Origin: Lyngbya sp. PCC 8106
GTDB taxonomy: Bacteria > Cyanobacteriota > Cyanobacteriia > Cyanobacteriales > Microcoleaceae
DNA length: 64,000 bases
NCBI RefSeq assembly: GCF_000169095.1
Contig: NZ_AAVU01000015.1
Coordinates: forward strand, 81,496 to 145,495
Direction: 5' to 3'
The notes under the pieces are model-generated. The model made no database searches and was not told the DNA's origin. It was given only the letters and a program-made list of their open reading frames with translations. Positions 49,345 to 58,948 of this stretch are shown here, piece by piece; the first letter of the stretch is position 1, and each line of letters begins with the position of its first letter. A program made the position numbers and the translations under genes.

Positions 49345-51354
49345 TTAACCCTGACTTTGCGGTTGCCAAATCTTAACAGTCTGGTCATAACTCCCACTGG
49401 CTAACATGAGATTATCTTGACGAAACATTACAGACAATACATCAGCCGAATGGTCTGTTAAAGTTTCCAGTAAAGTTCCGCTATTGACATCCCACAAATC
49501 AATGCCGTGTTGATTTCCACTCGCCAGGAGTTGACCATCTCGACTATAGGCTATCGAAAACACATCACTTTGATCCGCTCTCAACGTCCGTTGCACAATC
49601 CAACGAGTCCCTTGAGGCTGCCATAACTTAATCATCCCATCTCGGCTACCACTTGCCAACTGTTGACCATCAGGGCGAAACGCAACAGTTCTCACCCAGT
49701 CGGAATGATCTTGAAGGCTTTCTAACTCTTTCCCTTGCTGCATATCCCACAACCGCACCGTATTATCCTTACTTCCACTAACCAATAGGCGACCATCAGG
49801 ACTAAAGGCTAAACCATAAACTCGATCCTGATGACCCAATAAAGTATATCCACGTTTCCCTTTTTTGAGATCCCAAATTTCAATCGTGTGATCGCGACTT
49901 CCACTGGCTAAGACATCACCCTGGGGACTAAACGCCACCACCTCCACACCATCGTGATGACCCGAGAGAGTATACCAACGTTTCCCTTTTTTGAGATCCC
50001 AAATTTCAATCGTATGATCACGACTTCCACTGGCTAAGGTTTGACCATCAGGACTAATCGCAATAGAAGTCACCCAGTTACTATGACCTGTGAGAGTATA
50101 CCAACGTTTTCCTTTTTTGAGATCCCAAATTTCAATCGTTTGATCCTGACTTCCACTAGCGATCATCTCCTCAGTCGGACTAAACGTAATTGAAGTGACT
50201 GCATTCCGATGTCCCTTTAACGTGTACAGACAAGACCAACTTGGCGATCGCAATGGAGAAACACGAGTCGGTTTCGCCGGAGTCTGACGCGATAACGGAG
50301 AGGAAGTTTTTGCAGAAGATCGAGGCGGAGACGCAACAGCAGGCGAGGGAGTAGGCGTTGGTGAGGGAGTAACGCTTTGAGAGACAGTAGCAGTCGAATG
50401 AAGCTGAATATTACCAATCACTTTTGCGGGAATACCATCCGGATAAAGATCTTTAAGAACCTGTAGCGGAGTTTGATAGCGTTGGTTAGGTATCGTCATC
50501 AACATTTTATCGAGAACTCGACCTAACTGAGCGCTAAAAGGTTGTCCTTTGAGATAATCTCGCCAGATCCAGCGATCTTCGTTGATATCAAATAAATCAA
50601 AAGGTGAAACTTGAGTTAAAAGATGAATGCAAGTCACGCCTAAACTGTACAAATCACTCGCATAAACCGCTTGACCGCGAGTTTGTTCTGGGGCAATATA
50701 TTCTGGACTACCAATGATCGTTCCCATAACTGGGGGTTGGGTGGTGGTCACGACTTTCGCAGCACCAAAGTCTACTAATACTAATTGTCCAGGAAAACTA
50801 CCAATGTTGCTCATCTGCGTGGGTGAAGCACTGCGTCGAATGACATTAGCAGGTTTGATATCCCGATGAATGACTTGATTTTGGTGAACAAACTGCAAAA
50901 CGGGAAGTAAATCATTCAGGAGTTGGCGAATTTTGGCTTCATCAAACGTGTCATGACGAACCAGTTCTTCTTCGAGATTCTGTCCTTCGATATATTCTTG
51001 GACTAAATATTGATTGTTATCTTGTTCAAAATGGGCGAGCAAGTCCGGAATTTGAGGATGTTTACCGAGTTGATCGAGTCGAACCGCTTCTTGATGAAAG
51101 AGTTCTACGGCTTTTTCGGCATTTTGAGTTCCCTGATTTTGGGGAAAAAACTGTTTAATCACACAAGCGGGTCGAGAAGGTTTATCTTCATCTACCGCTA
51201 AAAAGGTTTTACCAAACCCCCCAAAACCAATCGGTTTAATCGCACGGTATCGTTCTCTAAGCAGCAGTTTTGCACCACAGGTTAAGCAAAATTTACTGTC
51301 ATCTGAGTTTTGAGGATGGGTACAATGCGGATTGAGACAGTAGCTCATCGGCAA
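49345..51354 (-). CDS. Ser/Thr protein kinase with zinc ribbon, Pro/Ser-rich linker and seven WD40 repeats
   Basis: A 669-residue protein of the same design as the kinase at 21370-23199. A zinc ribbon (CLNPHC, CLTC) is followed by a kinase domain at about 33-305: GFGGFGKTFLAVD, ACVIKQF, HRDIKPANV and LVDFGAA, all consistent with activity. Residues 320-370 are a Ser/Pro/Thr-rich linker. Residues 375-669 are seven WD40 repeats, two to four of which share the exact ending TIEIWDLKKGKR. The repeats are less uniform than in the other kinase. Substrate unknown; alone on its strand. Confidence 0.92.
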   Translation of the reverse strand: MPMSYCLNPHCTHPQNSDDSKFCLTCGAKLLLRERYRAIKPIGFGGFGKTFLAVDEDKPSRPACVIKQFFPQNQGTQNAEKAVELFHQEAVRLDQLGKHPQIPDLLAHFEQDNNQYLVQEYIEGQNLEEELVRHDTFDEAKIRQLLNDLLPVLQFVHQNQVIHRDIKPANVIRRSASPTQMSNIGSFPGQLVLVDFGAAKVVTTTQPPVMGTIIGSPEYIAPEQTRGQAVYASDLYSLGVTCIHLLTQVSPFDLFDINEDRWIWRDYLKGQPFSAQLGRVLDKMLMTIPNQRYQTPLQVLKDLYPDGIPAKVIGNIQLHSTATVSQSVTPSPTPTPSPAVASPPRSSAKTSSPLSRQTPAKPTRVSPLRSPSWSCLYTLKGHRNAVTSITFSPTEEMIASGSQDQTIEIWDLKKGKRWYTLTGHSNWVTSIAISPDGQTLASGSRDHTIEIWDLKKGKRWYTLSGHHDGVEVVAFSPQGDVLASGSRDHTIEIWDLKKGKRGYTLLGHQDRVYGLAFSPDGRLLVSGSKDNTVRLWDMQQGKELESLQDHSDWVRTVAFRPDGQQLASGSRDGMIKLWQPQGTRWIVQRTLRADQSDVFSIAYSRDGQLLASGNQHGIDLWDVNSGTLLETLTDHSADVLSVMFRQDNLMLASGSYDQTVKIWQPQSQG

Positions 51355-51562
51355 CTTGAATAATAAGATTTTAGAGACTAGCCAGTCAACGGAAACCAGA
51401 AAAAATTTTGTGATCTAATTCTATGTTAGACCGATTTAGGTTCATCTCTGAAAGGTTGAGAGGTTTTTAGTGTCAAAAAATGTGAATAGCGATCAGCCCA
51501 TTTGGAGTTTTGACTGATCGCTAGTATTGTGAATTTAAGCGTTAAAATGGAGCGTTAAGACT

Positions 51563-52783
51563 CTAGGTAAGAGATTCGAGGTAATCCCGAACTCGGTTGC
51601 GACGCTTGGGTTGACGCAGTTTTTGTAAGGCTTTGGCTTCAATTTGACGAACCCGTTCCCGAGAGAGTTCTAACTCCCGACCAATTTCGGCTAAGGAGTA
51701 AGTATGACCATTTCCGAGACCATAGCGCATTTGAATCACATCTCGTTCGCGATCGCTTAAGTCTGCTAAGAGTTGTTGTAAATCGCGATGGAGAGATTCT
51801 CGCATCAGTTGGTCTTCGGGTGAAGCTTCTTCAGTTTCCAGGAGTTCACCCAGTTCTGTATCTTTGTCGCTACCGACTTTGGTTTCAAGGGAAACAGAAC
51901 GGGGAACTTTCAGCAAGACTTCGCGAACTTGTGCGGGGGTCATTTCTAACTCAGCAGCGATATCGTCAATGGTTGCAATTCGGCCTTTTTCTTGAGAGAT
52001 TTTACGCTGTGCTTTTTTAATCTTGTTTAATTTTTCGGTAATATGAACCGGGAGGCGAATGGTACGGCTTTGAGTCGCGATCGCTCGGGTAATCCCTTGA
52101 CGAATCCACCAGTAGGAATAGGTACTGAAGCGATATCCGCGTGTGGGGTCAAATTTTTCGACCGCGCGTTCGAGTCCTAATGTACCTTCTTGAATTAAAT
52201 CCAGTAATTCTAAACCCCGATTTTGATATTTTTTAGCGACGGATACGACTAAACGTAGGTTCGCTTTGATCATGTGATCTTTGGCTTTGATCCCTTCGGT
52301 TTGAACTTGGTCGAGTTCTTCCACCGTCAGTTCAGCCAATTCGGCCCAACGACGTTTTCCTGCGGCTATAATAGGTTTTAGGTCAGAAACCTCTACACCC
52401 GAAACCGCCGCCCACCGCTCGAGGGAAGGACTATGACCTAATTGAGCCACTAGGCGACTTCGGGTTTGCAACAGCATCGCAAAGGTTTCTAAAATCCCTT
52501 TTTCTTCTGCTGCTGCTTTGTCGCGAAGTTGGATTAAGCGTTGGTAACGTTGAACTTTTTGGGCTTCGGCTACTTCTTCATCACGTCCGAGTAGGCGAAC
52601 ACGACCGATTTCTTGAAGATAAACACGAACCAGATCAGTAGTTCGGCGATTATTATTGTTTTTTGTTTTTTGAGCAGGGTCTATTTCTTCCATCGATTCA
52701 AGATCGAGATCAGAAGGTTGTTTAGACAGATCCTCTAAGTCACGGTCTAATTCTGTATCTAAGTTGGTGGCTGGCATAGTCAT
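51563..52783 (-). CDS. sigC: RNA polymerase group 2 sigma factor, SigC-like
   Basis: From ATG 52783 the protein has 406 residues; an upstream TTG frame (to 52936) adds a 51-residue stretch that does not look like sigma N-terminus. Region 1.2 is DLVRVYLQEIGRVRLLGRDE. Region 2 is ANLRLVVSVAKKYQNRGLEL and GYRFSTYSYWWIRQGITRAI. Region 4 ends SRERVRQIEAKALQKLRQPK. The GRDEEVAEAQ and SLERWAAVSG segments fit SigC rather than SigA, B, D or E as I remember them. SigC is associated with stationary-phase and nitrogen/carbon stress expression. The subgroup call is less certain than the family. Confidence 0.9.
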   Translation of the reverse strand: MTMPATNLDTELDRDLEDLSKQPSDLDLESMEEIDPAQKTKNNNNRRTTDLVRVYLQEIGRVRLLGRDEEVAEAQKVQRYQRLIQLRDKAAAEEKGILETFAMLLQTRSRLVAQLGHSPSLERWAAVSGVEVSDLKPIIAAGKRRWAELAELTVEELDQVQTEGIKAKDHMIKANLRLVVSVAKKYQNRGLELLDLIQEGTLGLERAVEKFDPTRGYRFSTYSYWWIRQGITRAIATQSRTIRLPVHITEKLNKIKKAQRKISQEKGRIATIDDIAAELEMTPAQVREVLLKVPRSVSLETKVGSDKDTELGELLETEEASPEDQLMRESLHRDLQQLLADLSDRERDVIQMRYGLGNGHTYSLAEIGRELELSRERVRQIEAKALQKLRQPKRRNRVRDYLESLT

Positions 52784-53405
52784 TACTCTATTGCTCTGGG
52801 TGGTTGGCACTTTTGCTCTGTCTACTCTAAGAATGCCCACTCTGATCGGATGATCGATCATTGGCGTTGGTTGGCGCATCCCCTGAATGTTGGGGCTTCC
52901 CGGACTTGAGAGGTTCTCAAGAGAGGAGAAAATCAATGAGTGTTAGATGGCAGACCGAGTAGACGAGTCACTTCTTTATGGTCATTAGCTAGTATAGGGA
53001 GACACCCATCACAAATAAGTGATAGTCATCAGACGGTAGACTAATCTTCATCACCATAAATGAGCGTTCCCGATCACTCTTAACTCTGGTTTCAGATCAC
53101 AACTTCAAAATCAGGGAACTTTTATGAAGAACGTTAATCAAAGATAAAAGATGATTGTCGGCTAACTGGGCTAATTTCAATAGAAGATGCACCTCTAAAT
53201 CTGAATCGTTCTTGTGATCCCCTAATTGCCTCTAAACAATGAGAGTGCTGTTTAAATTTATTGATTGACACCCTATCGCTATTATGACGGATCTTGTGAT
53301 CAAAGTCAGCGATTTTGCTCGATAACGATCACAATTGGCTTTTTTTCTTTCTCTACTTTAATGGTGTGATCGTTTGCTTTAGTTCTCTGTTTAACGGGGA
53401 AACGA
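52784..53405. other. Long non-coding region between sigC and lipA
   Basis: About 620 bases without a credible gene. The right 150 bases of the sigC-proximal part are open in the sigC frame from a TTG at 52936 but are not sigma-like. The left part should hold the sigC promoter and leader; the right end adjoins the lipA stop. A run of T residues at 53339-53347 is the only terminator-like feature. No RNA gene is recognised. Confidence 0.3.
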
Positions 53406-54317
53406 CTAGCGTGGATACTTTTCCATTAGGGTTCTTACTTGTTCAGCATGGTAAGAACTCCGAGTTAAAGGAGAAGCCACCACCTGTAAGAAACCCAAAG
53501 ACTGACCATAGGTTTTCCAAGCGTCAAATTGTTCGGGTGGGATAAAGTTCGCAACAGGCAAATGCTTGGGAGTCGGTTGCAAATATTGTCCCAATGTTAG
53601 GATATCACAGTTTACGGTTCGGAGATCTTGCATTACTTGTCGAACTTCAGCATCTGTTTCTCCCAGTCCAACCATAATACCTGACTTTGTATAGATTTCC
53701 GGTAAGAATTGACGAGATCGCTTTAACAGTTCTAGACTACGATGATAATCTCCTTGAGGACGAACTCGCCGATAGAGACGCGGAACAGTTTCGCTATTGT
53801 GGTTAAGAACTTCAGGTTGAACTTGTAAAATGGTTTCGAGCGCTTTCCAATTTCCACAGAGATCAGGGATCAGCACTTCTATTGTCGTTTGAGGAGATAG
53901 ACGACGAACCGCTTCAATACAGCCGACAAACTGAGATGCACCTCCATCGGGTAAATCATCTCGGTTCACAGAGGTAATGACGACATGGTTTAAATTCATG
54001 CGTCGCACTGCTTCGGCGAGTCGTTCGGGTTCGGTGGGATCTAACGCTTTCGGCTTTTTCTCAAAATCAATATCACAATATGGACAAGCCCGAGTGCAAG
54101 CCGGTCCCATGATCAGAAAGGTAGCAGTACCAGCATGAAAACATTCTCCGATATTCGGACAAGATGCTTCTTCACAAACTGTATTTAAGCCCAAATCGTG
54201 GAGAATATCCTTGACTTGACCGACTCGTTCCCACTGAGGTGCTTTTACTCTCAACCAATCTGGCTTAACAACCACGCTCTTTCTATTTCCTTCCAATTTA
54301 AGACTATCTTGATCCAT
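53406..54317 (-). CDS. lipA: Lipoyl synthase
   Basis: From ATG 54317 the protein has 303 residues. LipA is a radical-SAM enzyme that inserts two sulfurs into protein-bound octanoyl groups. The auxiliary cluster motif is CEEASCPNIGEC (C-x4-C-x5-C), and the radical-SAM motif is CTRACPYC (C-x3-C-x2-C). PEVLNHNSETVPRLYRRVRP and ASPLTRSSYHAEQ at the end, the latter with the conserved RSSY serine, complete the pattern. Cyanobacteria often have two LipA paralogues; this one looks fully functional. It is divergent from tRNA-Pro. Confidence 0.96.
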   Translation of the reverse strand: MDQDSLKLEGNRKSVVVKPDWLRVKAPQWERVGQVKDILHDLGLNTVCEEASCPNIGECFHAGTATFLIMGPACTRACPYCDIDFEKKPKALDPTEPERLAEAVRRMNLNHVVITSVNRDDLPDGGASQFVGCIEAVRRLSPQTTIEVLIPDLCGNWKALETILQVQPEVLNHNSETVPRLYRRVRPQGDYHRSLELLKRSRQFLPEIYTKSGIMVGLGETDAEVRQVMQDLRTVNCDILTLGQYLQPTPKHLPVANFIPPEQFDAWKTYGQSLGFLQVVASPLTRSSYHAEQVRTLMEKYPR

Positions 54318-54385
54318 GCTAACTGAAATTTTCAAAAATTTGTATCAGAATATTCTAGATTGATGTGGTACAATAACTTTATCTA

Positions 54386-54459
54386 CGGGATGTAGCGCAG
54401 CTTGGTAGCGCACCTCGTTCGGGACGAGGGGGTCGCAGGTTCAAATCCTGTCATCCCGA
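54386..54459 (+). tRNA. tRNA-Pro (anticodon CGG)
   Basis: A complete cloverleaf can be drawn. Acceptor CGGGATG pairs with CATCCCG (54452-54458) and the discriminator is A at 54459. The anticodon stem is CCTCG/CGAGG around loop TTCGGGA, giving anticodon CGG. The T arm is GCAGG-TTCAAAT-CCTGT. CCA is not encoded, as usual in cyanobacteria. An integrase gene in the same direction begins about 160 bases downstream, so this tRNA is a likely attachment site. Confidence 0.95.
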
Positions 54460-54550
54460 TTGATTTCAAACCCTTACGCAGAGGGAGTTTTCACAACTTA
54501 TTGCTGTGATAATACAACAGCAAACGACTTCCACCGCCTCTCACTGATGG

Positions 54551-54598
54551 CTCATTATGTCTCATTATATAGCTATTATTGGTGAGAAGTTGGTGAGA
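54551..54598. other. Short direct repeats before the integrase, possible arm-type sites
   Basis: CTCATTAT occurs at 54551-54558 and 54561-54568, and GGTGAGA at 54581-54587 and 54592-54598. Paired direct repeats 10-11 bases apart next to an attachment site resemble integrase arm-binding sites. Speculative. Confidence 0.3.
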
Positions 54599-54621
54599 GC
54601 AGTTGAACGGAGGCATGGGCT

Positions 54622-55230
54622 TTGAGTCGTTCTAAGAAAGGTTCCGTCAGTATCGGTGCTGATCAAGGATTTTTGAGACTCTACTGGCGATATCAGGGCA
54701 AGCGGTACTTCTTACCCGTTGGCTTGCCGGACACTCCCATCAATCGCTCCCTCGCTCAAAGAAAGGCCACGACTATTGAGTTGGATATTCTCTCGGAAAA
54801 TTTTGACCCCACCCTCAAACGCTACAAAACGGGGGACAACCGCTCATCAATTGCCGTCGGCGTTTTATTTGAGCAATTTATGGAGTACAAGTCGGGATTC
54901 CTAGACTCTCGTACCCTGGAAAAATACCGAACTTGTTTGGGATACGTCAGCGACTTTCTCGGAGAACGAAAAGCCAGCGAGGTGAGTGAGAAATTGGCGA
55001 TCGCCTTCAGTCAGTGGTTGCAAGAAAAGATGTCGGCTCCCACGGCTAAAGATCATCTATCATTGCTGAAAGCGGCTTTTGACTATGGAATCAAGCAAGA
55101 CTTGATAGAAGTTAATCCCTGGACTGATGTGGTAAAGCGTTTCAAGCTCCCGCCCAAGCAAAAGCCCAAACTCTTCACCCTGTCAGAGATTCAAAAAATT
55201 ATTCAAACCTTCAGAGATAGTCCTTATTAC
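54622..55230 (+). pseudogene. Tyrosine-type site-specific integrase, 5' part (interrupted)
   Basis: TTG start at 54622 with GGAGG (54609-54613) eight bases upstream. The first 203 codons encode the arm-binding domain (FLRLYWRYQGKRYFLPVGLP), a SAM-like core-binding domain (LFEQFMEYKSGFLDSRTLEK) and the beginning of the catalytic domain (KLFTLSEIQKIIQTF). The frame is broken after TAT-TAC (55225-55230) by an IS200/IS605-type element; without it, codon AGC at 58999 continues in frame. The full protein would be about 358 residues. It lies just downstream of tRNA-Pro, its likely target. Tyrosine recombinases integrate mobile islands, but this one can no longer work. Confidence 0.87.
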
Positions 55231-55325
55231 CGGAAATTGAGCGGAAAGCCCCTACCTTTAGGTAGGGGGATGGATAGCGACAAAACAACAATCCTATTCG
55301 CCACTTTTTAGAGTAAGATTGTACC

Positions 55326-55415
55326 ATGATTGTACGAGAAGCTAAGTTATTAAACGGTTCCAAGTCTCAGTACGCAAGACTTGATGAAGCCATAAGAACT
55401 GCTCAATTCATCAGA
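55326..55415 (+). CDS. tnpB: tnpB exon 1 (first 30 codons)
   Basis: ATG 55326 starts 30 codons ending in DEAIRTAQFIR, the conserved N-terminus of IS605-type TnpB. The next base (55416) is the first base of a group II intron. Joining codon 30 to 57794 gives QFIRNKAVRLW, as in uninterrupted TnpB proteins, so the intron splits the gene without altering codons. Confidence 0.82.
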
Positions 55416-56018
55416 GTGCGACGTGAAAGTCGCGTGTAAGGCGCATCAGCGCTAAGTAATTGAGGAACCGCTCCTCTAGAGGACTCCTTCCCTATATTCC
55501 TATGTAAAAGGGTCACGTACCCCGCCTACTTTGGGAGTAAGCAATGAAACCACAAGGAATGCAAGGCACAGAAGCGGAGTATACGGACAACTCAGTTGAT
55601 ATACCCCGCAAAGGAAAAGTCTGAAAGGGTTAACGAAAGTGAACCATCATAAGTTCCGTGAACTGTAACAGGCGAAACGAGTTGATACGCCTGACCAAAA
55701 GGTAAGCAGGTAAGTCGTTGAAGTTCTGATGTCAATGACGAAGGAGTAGAACCCCTGCCGGAATATAGATGGAACCCAATCCGACTGAATATTACACACG
55801 CGAAACACGGTAAACCCCACTGGCTCTTGGGCTAGGTCGAAAACCCAAGTAGGTTAACCGCAAGGAAGACGGAGATGCTGAGGGGGTAAAGGATGCCAGA
55901 GAAAGCGAAAGTCAAGGGTAATGCCTTGAATAGGGGTTCAAAATTTGCCTCACACCGAAAGGTGGCAGACTTCTGGCGGGTCTTCAGCGATAAATCAAAG
56001 TAAAGGAATTGAACCGAC

Positions 56019-57719
56019 GTGAAAGATAGGGTCAGCAATGACATCGGAACGAAGGAACCGTTAAGGACATGGGAATCCATTAATTGGAAACTCGTGAATA
56101 AACGGATTAAAAACCTAAGACAGAGAATTTATCGAGCAACTCAGAACGGACAGTGGAATAAGGTTCGTAGCCTTATGAAGCTGATGATAAGAAGCTACTC
56201 CAACCTACTATTGTCTGTGCGAAGAGTAACTCAAGAAAACGAGGGGAAAAGTACGGCCGGCATCGATGGTCAGACGGCAACCACCCCCGCTTTAAGAGTA
56301 AAACTCATCAAAGAAATGAAGGATTACACTATAGGTCAAGCTCAACCCGCTAGAAGGGTATACATTCCAAAAGCCAATGGAAAACAAAGACCATTAGGGA
56401 TTCCAACAGTCAAAAACCGCATAGCACAAGCAATAATCAAGAATGCACTGGAACCTAGCTGGGAATCCCGAATGTCGGGCAGTAGCTACGGTTTCAGACC
56501 AGGTAGAAGCTGTCACGATGCCATACAACACACCTGGACACGCCTTAATAAACAGGGAAATGACAGGTGGGTATTAGACGCAGATATCAAAGGCGCATTC
56601 GACAACATCAGCCACAACTTCATACTCAAAACCATTGGAGAAATACCAGGCAGAGAGTTAATTAAACAATGGCTGAAAGCAGGTTATGTAGAATCCGAAA
56701 TATTCCATGAAACGGAAAGCGGAACACCACAAGGGGGAATAATCTCGCCCCTATTAGCTAACATAGCGCTGGATGGAATCGAGCAATTCCTAAGTCAATT
56801 CAAGAAAAGGCAAGGGAAGAACAAATCGCCTAGAGCGCCTAAATATGGGTTCGTCAGATACGCTGACGACTTCATCATCACCGCCGAAACTCTCATGGAT
56901 ATTGAGGAAATAATTCCCTCGGTAAAGGAACTCCTCAAAACAAGAGGACTGGAGTTAAATGAGGACAAAACCAATATTGTTCATGTAGAACAAGGATTCA
57001 ATTTTTTGGGGTTCAATGTCCGCCACTTCCAGGGAAGCTGTCTAGTAAAACCTCAAAAGGAAAAAGTAAAACTATTCCTTAGAGAAATACGGGAATGGCT
57101 CAAAACTAACAAACACGCCAGTCCTGAAACAGTTATCCAATACCTAAACCCCCGAATCAGGGGGTGGGGAAACTACTATAAACACGGGGTAAGTAGCGAA
57201 GTGTTCAGCTATGTTGACCACCAAATTTTCCAGGCAATCTGGAGATGGTCACTAAGCAGACACCCAAACAAGGGGAAAAAGTGGGTAGCAGGAAAGTATT
57301 TCATCACCGCTAACGGCAGGAAATGGAGCTTTCACGCAATAATCGAAGATAGAAGTGGGAAGAGGAAAAACCTAATCCTAACGAAGCTCGGAGACTTACC
57401 AATAACCCGTCACGTCAAAATAAAGGGAACAGCATCCCCCGACGACCCCAAACTAACCGAATACTGGGAAAAACGTAGAACCAACTACGGGAAAACATAC
57501 TTTTCAAGAGGTTCAAAGCTATTTAAAGTAGCCCAAAACCAAAACTGGAAATGCCCAATATGCGGTGAACACCTGTTTAATGGAGAAAAGCTACACACCC
57601 ACCATAAAGTGCAAGTAAAAGATGGGGGTACTAACAGGGAAGACAACCTAGTCCACCTACACCTCACCTGCCACAAGCACGTACATACGGGTAAAGGTTC
57701 TGAGACTCTGGAGGCTTGA
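56019..57719 (+). CDS. Group II intron-encoded reverse transcriptase-maturase-HNH endonuclease
   Basis: A 566-residue protein, GTG start at 56019. RT motifs are complete: RRVYIPKANGKQRPLGIP, SYGFRPGRSCHDAIQ, VLDADIKGAFDNI, GTPQGGIISPLLANIALD and the catalytic FVRYADDFII. The X/maturase domain has NPRIRGWGNYYKHG. The C-terminal HNH domain is intact: CPICGEHL, HTHHKVQVKDGG and NLVHLHLTCHKHVH. The protein binds the intron RNA to aid splicing and enables retrohoming. Its stop overlaps the start of domain V by two bases. It looks functional, and the intron may still be mobile. Confidence 0.95.
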   Translation: MKDRVSNDIGTKEPLRTWESINWKLVNKRIKNLRQRIYRATQNGQWNKVRSLMKLMIRSYSNLLLSVRRVTQENEGKSTAGIDGQTATTPALRVKLIKEMKDYTIGQAQPARRVYIPKANGKQRPLGIPTVKNRIAQAIIKNALEPSWESRMSGSSYGFRPGRSCHDAIQHTWTRLNKQGNDRWVLDADIKGAFDNISHNFILKTIGEIPGRELIKQWLKAGYVESEIFHETESGTPQGGIISPLLANIALDGIEQFLSQFKKRQGKNKSPRAPKYGFVRYADDFIITAETLMDIEEIIPSVKELLKTRGLELNEDKTNIVHVEQGFNFLGFNVRHFQGSCLVKPQKEKVKLFLREIREWLKTNKHASPETVIQYLNPRIRGWGNYYKHGVSSEVFSYVDHQIFQAIWRWSLSRHPNKGKKWVAGKYFITANGRKWSFHAIIEDRSGKRKNLILTKLGDLPITRHVKIKGTASPDDPKLTEYWEKRRTNYGKTYFSRGSKLFKVAQNQNWKCPICGEHLFNGEKLHTHHKVQVKDGGTNREDNLVHLHLTCHKHVHTGKGSETLEA

Positions 57720-57751
57720 GCCGGATGATGGGAAACTGTCAAGTCCGGTTC
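57718..57751 (+). other. Group II intron domain V
   Basis: A 34-base hairpin. GAGCCGGA pairs with TCCGGTTC, and an inner stem closes on a GAAA tetraloop. It has the expected length and the AGC catalytic triad side. Confidence 0.9.
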
Positions 57752-57793
57752 TTAGGGGGGAGAGATGCGGTGACGTATGCTCTCCTACCCGAC

Positions 57794-58948
57794 AACAAAG
57801 CAGTTAGACTATGGCGAGATGAACGGGATGTCAATCAATCTCGTATCTCTCGACTCTGTAAAGAGTTGGCGAAAGAATTCCCTTTTGCCAAAAAACTCAA
57901 CTCAATGGCACGTCAAGCCTCGGGTGAAAGAGCTTGGAATTCAATATCTAGCTTCTATCGCAATTGTCGTTATGGAGTCAAGAAAAAAGGATACCCTCAA
58001 TTCAAGAAACATAGTCGTTCGGTTGAATACAAAACAACAGGCTGGAAACTATCAGACGACCGTAAATCAATTAACTTCACAGATGGGTTTAAAGCAGGTA
58101 AATTCTCTCTATTCTGCAATAAAGCTGTTAGAGAAGATTTATTCACCTTGAAGATTAATCGAGTCAGAGTAGTCAGACGAGCCGATGGATATTATGCACA
58201 ATTCTGCTTTGATGGCTTACGCTCTGAACCCGGAGAATATACGGGAAAAGTAGTCGGTTTAGACCTCGGTTTAAACTATTTCTACAAAGACACTAATAAC
58301 AATGCAGCCATCTATCCCAAGTATCTGAGGTCATCTGAAAAGCGAATTCAAAAGCTACAGCGACGACTATCTAGGAAGTTTGTAAAAGGAGTTCAACCCC
58401 AATCAAATAACTACCACAAAGCTCGAAAAAGACTGGGTAAATGCCATTTGAAGGTTCAACGCCAACGTAAAGACTGGGCTGTGAAGTTAGCCCGGTGCGT
58501 AGTGACATCTAACGATGTTGTGGTGTACGAAGACCTCAAGATACAAAACATGGTCAAAAATCATCATCTAGCTAAGTCGATTTCCGATGCGAGTTGGTAT
58601 CAATTCACCCAATGGTTAGACTATTTTGGAAAAATTTGGGGTAAAACAGTTGTTTCTGTTAGCCCACATTTCACCTCTCAAGATTGTTCTAATTGTGGAT
58701 TTCGGGTCAAAAAAACACTTCTTTCCCGCACTCATAAATGTCCTAAATGTAAGACAGAAATTTGTCGGGATACGAATGCGGCATTTAATATTCTGAAGAA
58801 GGGCATGGGTATTCTGGGCAGCGAGTATCAACAATACAGTACCCAAGGGCATTGGGAAACTGCATCGAAAGATGGAACGCGAGGGGAGACTTCCGCCTCT
58901 GTTAATAAAGAGAAATCTGAGTTAATAAGTGGTGTCACTGAACCTTGA
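57794..58948 (+). CDS. tnpB: tnpB exon 2: RNA-guided nuclease TnpB, main part
   Basis: 384 codons; with exon 1 the protein has 414 residues, normal for TnpB. RuvC residues are intact: Asp in VVGLDLGLNYF, Glu in VVVYEDLKIQNM, and the last Asp in CRDTNAAFNI. The zinc finger CSNCGF and CPKCKTEIC is complete. TnpB proteins cut DNA guided by an RNA from the element's right end and help the element persist. It is expressed intact only if the group II intron is spliced. Codons 57716-57793 are intron sequence read through and are not TnpB. Confidence 0.92.
   Translation, partial: NKAVRLWRDERDVNQSRISRLCKELAKEFPFAKKLNSMARQASGERAWNSISSFYRNCRYGVKKKGYPQFKKHSRSVEYKTTGWKLSDDRKSINFTDGFKAGKFSLFCNKAVREDLFTLKINRVRVVRRADGYYAQFCFDGLRSEPGEYTGKVVGLDLGLNYFYKDTNNNAAIYPKYLRSSEKRIQKLQRRLSRKFVKGVQPQSNNYHKARKRLGKCHLKVQRQRKDWAVKLARCVVTSNDVVVYEDLKIQNMVKNHHLAKSISDASWYQFTQWLDYFGKIWGKTVVSVSPHFTSQDCSNCGFRVKKTLLSRTHKCPKCKTEICRDTNAAFNILKKGMGILGSEYQQYSTQGHWETASKDGTRGETSASVNKEKSELISGVTEP

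Larger units (their letters stand above)
55416..57793 (+). mobile_element. Group II intron (CL-like class) inside tnpB
   Basis: 2378 bases. The 5' end GTGCGAC matches the group II consensus and the 3' end is ...CCCGAC (final AC). Domain V is at 57718-57751, and domain VI follows with a likely branch-point A at 57787, seven bases from the end. The exon pairing sites are visible: IBS1 CATCAGA (55409-55415) is complementary to EBS1 TCTGATG (55725-55731), and IBS2 CTCAATT (55402-55408) to EBS2 AATTGAG (55458-55464), seven perfect pairs each. The ORF for the RT-maturase lies in domain IV. Splicing would restore tnpB exactly. Confidence 0.93.

Noticed and set aside
53315..53545. Plus-strand frame of 76 codons at the lipA 3' end
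   Set aside because: Antisense to lipA for most of its length and without recognisable features.
57716..57793. N-terminal codons of the tnpB frame as read continuously
   Set aside because: They are intron domains V-VI translated through; the true first 30 codons lie at 55326-55415.
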